Shown piece after piece: positions 1-6,912 of a DNA stretch of 21,613 bases (the first letter of the stretch is position 1; each line of letters opens with the position of its first letter). The stretch is from NCBI RefSeq assembly GCF_030150285.1, contig NZ_JASLGE010000010.1:1-21613 (forward strand). Reading direction: 5' to 3'. The DNA is from Pseudomonas sp. GTDB lineage: Bacteria; Pseudomonadota; Gammaproteobacteria; Pseudomonadales; Pseudomonadaceae. The notes beneath the pieces were generated by a model. That model did no database searches. It saw only the letters and a list, made by a program, of their open reading frames with translations, and had not been told where the DNA came from. Made by a program: the position numbers and the translations under genes.

Positions 1-156
1 TGGTGACGGGGATGGGAGATGACATGCACATGCCTCCTTGAAAATGGGAGCGCAAAAAAACAACGGTAGGCGCGAGCACGCCCGCGCCTACCGTTGTTTT
101 TTTGCGCTCCCATTTTCAAGGAGGCATGTGCATGTCATCTCCCATCCCCGTCACCA
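1..156. repeat. Perfect inverted repeat with 74-bp arms at the window edge
   Basis: Bases 1-74 are the exact reverse complement of bases 83-156, with an 8-base loop at 75-82; position x pairs with 157-x. The right arm holds the ribosome binding site and first eight codons of the downstream GTPase gene, so the left arm is an inverted copy of a gene start. The repeat reaches base 1 and may extend further left. Natural REP or terminator palindromes do not normally include coding sequence. A fold-back assembly artefact at a contig end is therefore as likely as a true inverted duplication. Confidence 0.97.
61..103 (+). terminator. Hairpin core with flanking A and T tracts, terminator-like
   Basis: A GC-rich 14-bp stem (61-74 with 83-96) is preceded by seven A and followed by seven T (97-103). 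This is the form of a bidirectional intrinsic terminator. It could end the gene that normally lies upstream (in other pseudomonads, from memory, a cstA/yjiX unit). It sits at the centre of the larger palindrome, and a strong hairpin is a plausible place for a template-switch fold-back. Confidence 0.45.
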
Positions 157-1100
157 TCCTCAGCGGTTTTCTCGGTGCCGGTAAAACCACTTTGTTGCGT
201 TACCTGCTTAAAGCCGAACACGGGCTGAAAATTGCCGTGATCGAAAATGAATTCAGCGATGCCGGTATCGACACCCAACTGCTGGGCGACGAGCCGGTGC
301 AAGTCATGACCCTGGCCAACGGCTGCGTGTGTTGCACCATTCACACCGACCTGACCAAAGCCCTGTACCTGCTGCTTGAGCGGCTGGACAGCGGCGAAAT
401 CGCCTTTGATCGCTTAGTGATCGAATGCACTGGCCTGGCCGACCCAGCCCCGGTGGCACAAACCTTCTTTATTGATGAAGAGTTGCGTGAGCGCTATTTA
501 CTGGACGGCATCATCACGTTGGTCGATGCGGCGCACGCCGACGTGCACCTGAGCCAAACCATCGCCCAGGCGCAAATTGGCTTTGCCGACCGCCTGCTGG
601 TGAGTAAGCGTGATCTGGTGGATGACGCAGCGTTTGAGGCGTTGAGCCAGCGTCTGACGCGCATCAACCGCCGTGCACCGATTCGCGTGGTTGAACACGG
701 CAAAATCGACCTGGCGCAACTGCTGGATGTGCGCGGGTTTAACCTGAATGCCGACCTGGGCGGCGGCTTGAGCTTGCGCCCGGTGCAACCGGCGGCAACG
801 GTCGACCGCATCTCCAGCCTGGTGTTGCGCACCGACAAACCGCTGGATATCGACAGCCTCAGCGCGTTTATGAACGAGCTGCTCGAGGACCACGGCAAAC
901 AACTGCTGCGTTACAAAGGCGTGCTGAGCATCGCAGGCGAAGAGCGCCGGTTGGTGTTCCAGGGCGTGCTCAAATTGTACGGCTTTGACTGGGACACCGA
1001 ATGGGCCGAAGGCGAGGCCCGTGAAAGCGTGATGGTGTTTATTGCCGATGACCTGCCCGAGGCCAAGATTCGCGAAGGGTTTGCACAACTGACCCTTTAA
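132..1100 (+). CDS. yjiA: COG0523 (CobW/YjiA family) GTPase, putative metal chaperone
   Basis: The product is a 322-residue cytoplasmic G3E-family P-loop GTPase of the YjiA/CobW group, whose members bind transition metals and are thought to deliver them to target proteins. The Walker A motif GFLGAGKT is at residues 12-19, the metal-binding CxCC motif (CVCC) at 65-68, an ECTGLADP switch segment follows, and the SKRD guanine-specificity motif is at 158-161. A CobW C-terminal domain fills roughly residues 225-320. The ATG at 132 is chosen because AAGGAGG at 118-124 is seven bases upstream; the ATG at 126 is too close and a TTG at 102 has no site. There is no histidine-rich metal loop. From memory, the P. 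aeruginosa homologue sits beside cstA/yjiX. The metal is not predictable from sequence. The true upstream region is hidden by the inverted repeat. Confidence 0.88.
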   Translation: MSSPIPVTILSGFLGAGKTTLLRYLLKAEHGLKIAVIENEFSDAGIDTQLLGDEPVQVMTLANGCVCCTIHTDLTKALYLLLERLDSGEIAFDRLVIECTGLADPAPVAQTFFIDEELRERYLLDGIITLVDAAHADVHLSQTIAQAQIGFADRLLVSKRDLVDDAAFEALSQRLTRINRRAPIRVVEHGKIDLAQLLDVRGFNLNADLGGGLSLRPVQPAATVDRISSLVLRTDKPLDIDSLSAFMNELLEDHGKQLLRYKGVLSIAGEERRLVFQGVLKLYGFDWDTEWAEGEARESVMVFIADDLPEAKIREGFAQLTL

Positions 1101-1110
1101 TACAGAGGGT

Positions 1111-1248
1111 GTGCACGCCCACGAAATTGCGGGATGTTTCGCACAGCTTTGCCAATTGCTGAGGCTGCAGTACCGCGCCTATGGTCAGCGCTCGCCCAAA
1201 TGGGTGACCGGGTTTGGCGACGAAGTGGGCGGTTTGCAGCCGACCTGA
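1111..1248 (+). CDS. Possible small protein, 45 residues, unrecognised
   Basis: An open frame runs from GTG 1111 to TGA 1246-1248, ten bases after the GTPase stop. AGAGGG at 1104-1109 precedes the GTG but is very close for a ribosome binding site. The peptide is basic and aromatic in its middle (LRLQYRAYGQRSPKW) and ends GDEVGGLQPT. I do not recognise a family. It could be translated by coupling to the GTPase gene. Against it are the weak start, short length and lack of any motif; it could simply be 3' untranslated sequence before the REP palindrome. Confidence 0.38.
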   Translation: MHAHEIAGCFAQLCQLLRLQYRAYGQRSPKWVTGFGDEVGGLQPT

Positions 1249-1257
1249 CCCGTTCAC

Positions 1258-1328
1258 TGTAGGAGCGAGCTTGCTCGCGATCTTTTGACCTTCAGAATCA
1301 AAAGATCGCGAGCAAGCTCGCTCCTACA
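1258..1328. repeat. REP-type palindrome, paired inverted REPs with 31-bp perfect arms
   Basis: Bases 1258-1288 and 1298-1328 are perfect reverse complements around a 9-base loop. Each arm contains an inner palindrome, GAGCGAGCTTGCTCGC, so the element looks like two REP units in inverted orientation (REPIN-like) as described for fluorescent pseudomonads. It lies between the converging GTPase/small ORF and glyA. It could form a strong 3' hairpin in either transcript. Confidence 0.88.
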
Positions 1329-1368
1329 CGATGGCACGCATCAGTTCATCGGTAGTGCTTGCACCCAC

Positions 1369-1399
1369 AAAAAAGCCCGGCTCAAGAGCCGGGCTTTTT
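1369..1399. terminator. Bidirectional intrinsic terminator of glyA
   Basis: A 9-bp stem (GCCCGGCTC at 1375-1383 with GAGCCGGGC at 1386-1394) has a 2-base loop, six A on the left and five T on the right. It begins 16 bases past the glyA stop on the minus strand and can also end transcripts from the plus-strand genes to its left. Confidence 0.9.
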
Positions 1400-1415
1400 G
1401 TTCAGCCAGTTACAC

Positions 1416-2669
1416 TCAGTTGCCGTAAACAGGCAGCTTTTTGCAGATGGCTTTTACTTTTTCGCGAACAGCATCAATCACGGCTTCGTTGTTGATGTCA
1501 TCCAGGATGTCGCAGATCCAGCCCGCCAGCTCTTTACACTCTTCAACTTTGAAGCCGCGAGTGGTCACAGCCGGTGTGCCGAAGCGCAGGCCCGATGTAA
1601 CGAACGGGGAGCGTGGGTCGTTCGGCACGGAGTTTTTATTCACGGTGATGAAGGCTTTGCCCAGTGCGGCGTCAGCGTCTTTACCGGAGATGTCTTGCTT
1701 GATCAGCGACAGCAGGAACAGGTGGTTTTCAGTACCACCCGATACCACGTCAAAACCGCGCTCGATGAACACCGACGCCATGGCCTGGGCGTTTTTCACC
1801 ACTTGTTGCTGGTAAACCTTGAACTCAGGTTGCAGGGCTTCTTTGAAGCACACGGCTTTACCGGCGATTACGTGTTCCAGCGGGCCACCTTGGGAGCCTG
1901 GGAAAACAGCTGAGTTCAGCTTTTTCTCGATCTCAGGGTTGGCTTTGGCCAGGATCAGGCCGCCACGCGGGCCGCGCAGAGTTTTGTGCGTGGTGGTGGT
2001 GACCACGTCAGCAAATGGAACCGGGTTCGGGTACACGCCAGCCGCGACCAGGCCGGCTACGTGGGCCATGTCGACGAACAGGTAAGCGCCCACTTTGTCA
2101 GCGATGGCACGGAAACGCGGGAAGTCGAGGATCTGCGAGTAGGCAGAGAAACCGGCCACGATCATTTTTGGCTTGTGTTCAACGGCCAGGCGCTCAACTT
2201 CGTCGTAGTCGATCAGGCCGTTGGCGTCGATGCCGTACTGGATGGCGTTGTACAGCTTGCCCGAGGACGAAACGCTGGCACCGTGGGTCAGGTGACCGCC
2301 ATGGGCCAGGCTCATGCCCAGGATGGTGTCGCCAGCCGACAGCAGGGCCAGGTAGACAGCGCTGTTGGCCTGGGAGCCGGCGTGTGGTTGAACGTTGGCG
2401 TAATCAGCGCCGAACAGTTCTTTGGCACGGTCGATGGCCAGTTGTTCAACCACGTCTACGTATTCGCAGCCGCCGTAGTAACGCTTGCCCGGGTAACCTT
2501 CGGCGTATTTGTTGGTCAGTACCGAGCCTTGAGCTTCCATCACCGCTGGGCTGGTGTAGTTTTCCGAAGCGATCAGCTCAATATGTTCTTCCTGGCGCTG
2601 AGCTTCTTGCTCCATGGCGGCAAAAAGGTCGGCGTCGAACTTGGCAAGTGTCAAATCACGGCTGAACAT
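1416..2669 (-). CDS. glyA: Serine hydroxymethyltransferase
   Basis: The product is a 417-residue PLP enzyme that interconverts serine plus tetrahydrofolate with glycine plus 5,10-methylenetetrahydrofolate, the main source of one-carbon units. The length equals that of E. coli GlyA. The PLP lysine lies in TTTTHKTLRGPRGG; it calculates to Lys229, the same number as in E. coli. The ENYTSPAVMEAQG and KYAEGYPGKRYYGG segments are typical substrate and PLP contacts. The ATG at 2669 (protein start MFSRDLTLAKF) is preferred over an upstream in-frame start because GAGGA lies seven bases before it. A strong terminator follows. morA is 104 bases upstream on the same strand. Pseudomonads often carry more than one glyA, so the copy number in this genome is unknown. 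Confidence 0.98.
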   Translation of the reverse strand: MFSRDLTLAKFDADLFAAMEQEAQRQEEHIELIASENYTSPAVMEAQGSVLTNKYAEGYPGKRYYGGCEYVDVVEQLAIDRAKELFGADYANVQPHAGSQANSAVYLALLSAGDTILGMSLAHGGHLTHGASVSSSGKLYNAIQYGIDANGLIDYDEVERLAVEHKPKMIVAGFSAYSQILDFPRFRAIADKVGAYLFVDMAHVAGLVAAGVYPNPVPFADVVTTTTHKTLRGPRGGLILAKANPEIEKKLNSAVFPGSQGGPLEHVIAGKAVCFKEALQPEFKVYQQQVVKNAQAMASVFIERGFDVVSGGTENHLFLLSLIKQDISGKDADAALGKAFITVNKNSVPNDPRSPFVTSGLRFGTPAVTTRGFKVEECKELAGWICDILDDINNEAVIDAVREKVKAICKKLPVYGN

Positions 2670-2773
2670 GGCGGTCCTCAAGGATCGGGGGGCAGAAAAG
2701 GAGGGCATTCTAACTCAATGGCTTTTATCTGGCATATGAAAGGCAATCATGTCGCAGACAAGTGGTGTTCAGG

Positions 2774-5700
2774 TCAATTGAAGGCGGGCAAGGCGTCCTG
2801 GCTAAACTGGGCTTCAAATTGCCGAGCCGGCATGGGGCGCCCGAACAGGTAGCCCTGCACTTCGTCACAGCCGTGCTCGCGCAGGAACTCAAGCTGTTCG
2901 TAGGTTTCGACACCTTCGGCGATCACCGCCAGGTTCAAGCTGTGGGCCATGGCAATAATGGCACGGGCAATTTGCGCATCTTGCTCACCGCACGGCAGGC
3001 CATCGACAAACGTGCGGTCGATTTTCAACACGTCAATCGGGAACTGTTTGAGGTAGTTGAGCGACGAGTAGCCGGTGCCGAAGTCGTCGACGGCAATGCT
3101 CAGGCCCAGGTTTTTCAGGCTGGCCAGAATTTGTAGGGCTTCACTGACTTCGCGCATCAGAATGCTTTCGGTCAGCTCCAGCTCCAGGCAGGCGGGGGAC
3201 AGCCCGGTGAGCTTCAGGATGTTGGCAATCCGCGTGCCCAATTGGCCGTCCGAAAATTGCCGCGCCGAGATGTTCACGGACACTTTTGGCACCCGCACTT
3301 TGGCCTGATGCCAGTGTTTGAGCTGGCGACAGGCTTCGGTCAGAACCCAATCACCGACATCCACCACGAGCCCCAGCTCTTCGAGTACCGGAATAAAATC
3401 ACCGGGCGGCACCAGCCCGCGACGCGGGTGGTTCCAGCGCAGCAGGGCTTCTACGCCGGTCAGGCGCTTGCCGTCGCCACTGAACTGCGGCTGATAAAAG
3501 AGGATGAATTCCTGCTGTTCCAGCGCATGGCGCAGGTCGCTTTCCAATTCCAGGCGCTCCAGTGCGCTGGCGTTCATGTCGGCCTGATAGAACTGGAAGT
3601 TGTTTTTACCGCGCTCCTTGGCGTGGTACATCGCGGTGTCGGCGTTTTTCATCAGTTGGCTGAGTTCATTGCCGTCCTGAGGGCTCAGGGCGATGCCAAT
3701 GCTGGCCGTGACAAAAAACTCGCGGCTTTCCAGCACGAACGGTTGCACCAGGCTGGCCAGAATGTGCTCGGCCACACTGATGGCCCGGTTCAAGGCAATT
3801 TGGCGACTGGCCCCCGGTTGCAATAACAAGGTGAACTCGTCGCCGCCCATACGCGCCACGGTATCGTCATCATCGACGCAGGCCAGCAGCCGAATGGCCA
3901 TGTCTTTGAGCATGCGGTCGCCTGCGGCATGTCCCAACGAGTCATTGATCGGTTTGAAGCGGTCGAGGTCGAGGAACATCAGCACCACCCACGACTTGTT
4001 ACGCTCGGCCTGCAGCAGCGCCGTGTGCAGCCGGTCCTGGAACAGGGTGCGGTTGGGCAAGTGGGTCAAGGCATCGTAATAGGCCAACCGGTGGATGCGC
4101 TGCTCGCTGGCCTTGCGCTCACTGATGTCACTGAAGAAACACACGTAACTGGCCAGGTCGCCTTCATCGTCTTGCACCGCGGTAATTCCAACCCAGGCCG
4201 GGTAATGCTCGCCGCTGCGGCGCTTGAGCCACACTTCGCCTTCCCAGGAGTTGTGCTGGTTCAGTTGTTTGATGATGTAGCGAAGGTGCGCCTGTTGCTG
4301 CGCGTCGGCCGTGAGCATGCTTGGCAACTGGTCCAATACCTGCGACACGGCGTAACCGCTGACCCGGCTGAAGGCTTCATTAGCCTGGACGATATAACCG
4401 GCCGGGTCGGTAATCAGAATGGCCGAGGTGGAATGTTCGAATACGGTGGCGGCCATACGCAGGTCTTTTTCGGCACGGCGCTGTTGGCTGATATCACGGC
4501 CCACGCCAAGGATGCCTTCGAACCTGTCGTTTTCATCCCACACCAGCACCAGGCGCAGTTCGATGGGAACCTTGCGGCCGTCGGCCCTCAAGCAGTCGAG
4601 CAGGAACAGTTGGTTTTGCATCTGAATCCGCAGCATCGCCAGTTGTTCGGCGTTGTTCAGCGCCGCATTGAGCCGCTCCACGAGGCTGTAGATCCCGGCC
4701 AGTTGCTGCGGGTTGGCGATGGTCGATTGCCAGCCGTTGTCGAGCACCCACTGCGCGTCATAACCCAGGACGGTCTGAACCGACGGGCTGACATAGTTCA
4801 GGCGTAACGTGCTGTTGGTCGAGAAAATCACATCGCTGATGCTTTCGGCCAGCATCCGGTAGCGTTGTTCGCTATCGCGCAACGATTCGCTGGCTTCGAT
4901 CTGGTCGGTTATATCCTTGGCCACACCGACAATCCGTGAGGTGTGATCGCCGGTTCCTCGGGCCAGTGCCTGCTCACGAATGTCAAAATGGCGCCACACG
5001 CCACTGCGATCGCGAAACCGCAATTGGCATTGCAGGCCTTGACGATACCCGCCATTGCGTTGTTGCTGGCGCAGTTGGTGATAGTGCTCGGCGTCTTCGG
5101 GGTGAAGCAGCAGTTCCCAGAAATAAGCGCCCATTTGCTGCAGTTCTGCAACGTTATAGCCCAGAGTCTGGCCAAGGTGATGGTTACTGAAAATGATCCG
5201 TTGGCTGATGACATCTTGCACGTACAGGTGGTCGGGCACGGTGCGTACAACATCAGACCAAAAACTTTCGCGCTCTTGCAGGGACAATTCGATGAGTTTG
5301 CGGTTGGTAATGTCGCTAAGGCTCAGGATAACGGCGTGATAGTCCTCACGCGCCTCGGGCAGGCGTAGCACCAGCCACAGGTGCTGATCGTGGCCTTGTT
5401 CATCGACCAGTGTGATTTCCAACTCCAACTGTTGCTGTTTATTAAGCAGGGCGTTGACCAGTTGATAGCCAATGGCCGAGCTGTTGTTTGGGCAGCCACT
5501 GATCAACTTGAGCCATGTCCCCTCTCCCGAGCCAACCCCCAGCAGTTGCAAGGCGACTTGATTGACTTCACTGATGCGCAATTGCTCAAAGAGTTGGCGC
5601 CGATGATCGGGATTACTGTCGAGCCAGTGCGTGAGCGCTTCGCTGTTGTGAATGTTTTCGCGATCGAGAAAGCCCGGCAAATGGGACAGGTCCAGCACGC

Positions 5701-6667
5701 ACAAGGCAACGCCCGTGCTTTCAAAAATGTCGTGATAACGGCGGCGGCCTTCGTGCAACTGGCGTTGGCGGCGGCGCATATTCAGCAACGTAATAATCGG
5801 CAGCACTGAAAACAGTACGCCCAGCACACATTTGCCGATCAGGGCGGGCAACAATTCCTCCACGGCCTTGCGGCTATTAAACAGCCCGCGCAGTTGCCAG
5901 TCGCTGTGGCGCAAGGGGGTAAGCAGCACGGTGTCGGTCAGGTCCGCGGGCGTCAGTGTACTCACCGGTGTGGTCGGGGTGAGGCTGCGGCTAAGCACTT
6001 TGCCAGTGGCGGTGTTTTCGATCAGCCATTGGGGCCGATTACGGTTGACCGTTTGACGGGTCAGGTTGTGCAGCAGGTCAGGGTTCATGCGCAGCAGCCA
6101 ATAGCCATTGGCCGTACTGCCGGGTTGGCGCAGCAGCAGGTAGACGATGCTCGCGTTTTGATTATTGGCGTAATAGTAGTCGTCGACGGTACCGAGTGCG
6201 GGTGCGTTTCTGATCCAGTCGGCCAGAAAGGCGGCGTCGGCGCTGATGCCCGCGCTGTCGAACAGCACATCCCCGGTACGGTTTAGCAACGCGAGGCTTT
6301 GCAATGACGGCAGGAATGGGCGCAGTCGATCAACCTGTGCGGTGTGTGGGTCGTTCGGTGGCTGCCGTTCGTCGGAGGCTAGCAGTCTGAGGGCGGTTTC
6401 AGCCCGAAGGGCCATGCTCAGGTTGATGTGGTCAGCCAAGTCAGCGCTGTAATCGAGGCTCGATTGACGCTCCTGGTGAAGTGTTTCCTGGAACTGTTCG
6501 ACCGATTGCCAGAGCAGCATCGCTAACAGCACCATCACGAGCGCCGCCAGCGCGCTTCTTAACGTGCCACGCACGGGCGCGCCAAGGCGTTGGCCTGGCG
6601 TGCGGGGAGAGGTGGATGGGGTGACATTGAGCAAGCGGTGATCCTGCTGTTGGCTGCTCTGGCGCAT
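2774..6667 (-). CDS. morA: MorA-type membrane sensor, GGDEF/EAL c-di-GMP enzyme
   Basis: The product is 1297 residues. A transmembrane segment is at about 38-56, a periplasmic sensor region at 57-272, and a second transmembrane segment at about 274-292. Up to four PAS-like domains follow (roughly 310-450, 460-585, 600-725, 735-855). The GGDEF domain (about 858-1025) has the intact motif GGDEF at 941-945. The EAL domain (about 1040-1290) has EALLRW (E1073), SVNISARQF, LELTES, DDFGTGYS, LKIDRTF, AEGVET and QGYLFGRP, so both cyclase and phosphodiesterase sites look complete. The cyclase inhibitory RxxD site is not conserved (DDDD at that place). In P. putida and P. aeruginosa MorA affects flagellar timing, motility and biofilm formation. 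The assignment rests on architecture and on glyA adjacency. The start is ATG 6667; a GTG two codons upstream is possible, and neither has a strong ribosome binding site. Confidence 0.88.
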   Translation of the reverse strand: MRQSSQQQDHRLLNVTPSTSPRTPGQRLGAPVRGTLRSALAALVMVLLAMLLWQSVEQFQETLHQERQSSLDYSADLADHINLSMALRAETALRLLASDERQPPNDPHTAQVDRLRPFLPSLQSLALLNRTGDVLFDSAGISADAAFLADWIRNAPALGTVDDYYYANNQNASIVYLLLRQPGSTANGYWLLRMNPDLLHNLTRQTVNRNRPQWLIENTATGKVLSRSLTPTTPVSTLTPADLTDTVLLTPLRHSDWQLRGLFNSRKAVEELLPALIGKCVLGVLFSVLPIITLLNMRRRQRQLHEGRRRYHDIFESTGVALCVLDLSHLPGFLDRENIHNSEALTHWLDSNPDHRRQLFEQLRISEVNQVALQLLGVGSGEGTWLKLISGCPNNSSAIGYQLVNALLNKQQQLELEITLVDEQGHDQHLWLVLRLPEAREDYHAVILSLSDITNRKLIELSLQERESFWSDVVRTVPDHLYVQDVISQRIIFSNHHLGQTLGYNVAELQQMGAYFWELLLHPEDAEHYHQLRQQQRNGGYRQGLQCQLRFRDRSGVWRHFDIREQALARGTGDHTSRIVGVAKDITDQIEASESLRDSEQRYRMLAESISDVIFSTNSTLRLNYVSPSVQTVLGYDAQWVLDNGWQSTIANPQQLAGIYSLVERLNAALNNAEQLAMLRIQMQNQLFLLDCLRADGRKVPIELRLVLVWDENDRFEGILGVGRDISQQRRAEKDLRMAATVFEHSTSAILITDPAGYIVQANEAFSRVSGYAVSQVLDQLPSMLTADAQQQAHLRYIIKQLNQHNSWEGEVWLKRRSGEHYPAWVGITAVQDDEGDLASYVCFFSDISERKASEQRIHRLAYYDALTHLPNRTLFQDRLHTALLQAERNKSWVVLMFLDLDRFKPINDSLGHAAGDRMLKDMAIRLLACVDDDDTVARMGGDEFTLLLQPGASRQIALNRAISVAEHILASLVQPFVLESREFFVTASIGIALSPQDGNELSQLMKNADTAMYHAKERGKNNFQFYQADMNASALERLELESDLRHALEQQEFILFYQPQFSGDGKRLTGVEALLRWNHPRRGLVPPGDFIPVLEELGLVVDVGDWVLTEACRQLKHWHQAKVRVPKVSVNISARQFSDGQLGTRIANILKLTGLSPACLELELTESILMREVSEALQILASLKNLGLSIAVDDFGTGYSSLNYLKQFPIDVLKIDRTFVDGLPCGEQDAQIARAIIAMAHSLNLAVIAEGVETYEQLEFLREHGCDEVQGYLFGRPMPARQFEAQFSQDALPAFN

Positions 6668-6824
6668 AGCCACTAGCTGCTTGGCGCCTAAAGGGGTCTA
6701 GCATGCCTTGGACTGTGGCAAAGTGCCAGCCCTCTGGTCTGCGCTGGTTTGCCCTGTGCACCGCATTCAGGTAGCTTTGCCGCTATTCGAGTACCTACAC
6801 TCAGGCTTTTTTCGTAAGCAGATA

Positions 6825-6838
6825 TTGATCCCGATCAA
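6825..6838. promoter_or_regulatory. ANR/FNR-type box TTGATCCCGATCAA
   Basis: This is a perfect match to the FNR/ANR consensus TTGAT-N4-ATCAA. It lies in the 245-base divergent region between morA (-) and ettA (+), 75 bases before the ettA start and 158 bases before the morA start. By chance a perfect site would be expected about 0.02 times in a window this size. No clear -10 sits at class II spacing on either strand, so the target gene is uncertain. Confidence 0.65.
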
Positions 6839-6912
6839 TGCCTGACTTTCTGCTATGGCCTGCTCGGTGTATGGCTCGCGTTTATTCACCAGTCACTGAC
6901 GCTAGGTTCTCC

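Noticed and set aside
102..131. TTG start extending the GTPase gene by ten codons
   Set aside because: It lies in the terminator-like T tract, has no ribosome binding site, and would put the AAGGAGG site inside the coding region.
498..1088. 196-codon open frame antisense to the GTPase gene
   Set aside because: It is a shadow of a gene whose Walker A, CxCC and SKRD motifs are intact.
2702..2745. glyA promoter (minus-strand TAGAAT near 2707)
   Set aside because: The hexamer is good, but no -35 lies at acceptable spacing, so it was not listed.
1986..2852. 288-codon open frame antisense to glyA
   Set aside because: glyA is certain on the other strand; this frame crosses its start and shows only shadow composition.
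3929..4807. 292-codon open frame antisense to morA
   Set aside because: It covers conserved PAS and GGDEF coding sequence of morA and has no recognisable protein features.
6441..6761. 106-codon open frame upstream of and overlapping morA
   Set aside because: It overlaps the morA N-terminus in another frame, is rich in Arg and Ala, and has no motif or good start.
6838..6912. Upstream ATG extension of ettA by 25 residues
   Set aside because: The added residues do not fit the EttA family, the ATG overlaps the ANR box, and ATG 6913 gives exactly 555 residues.
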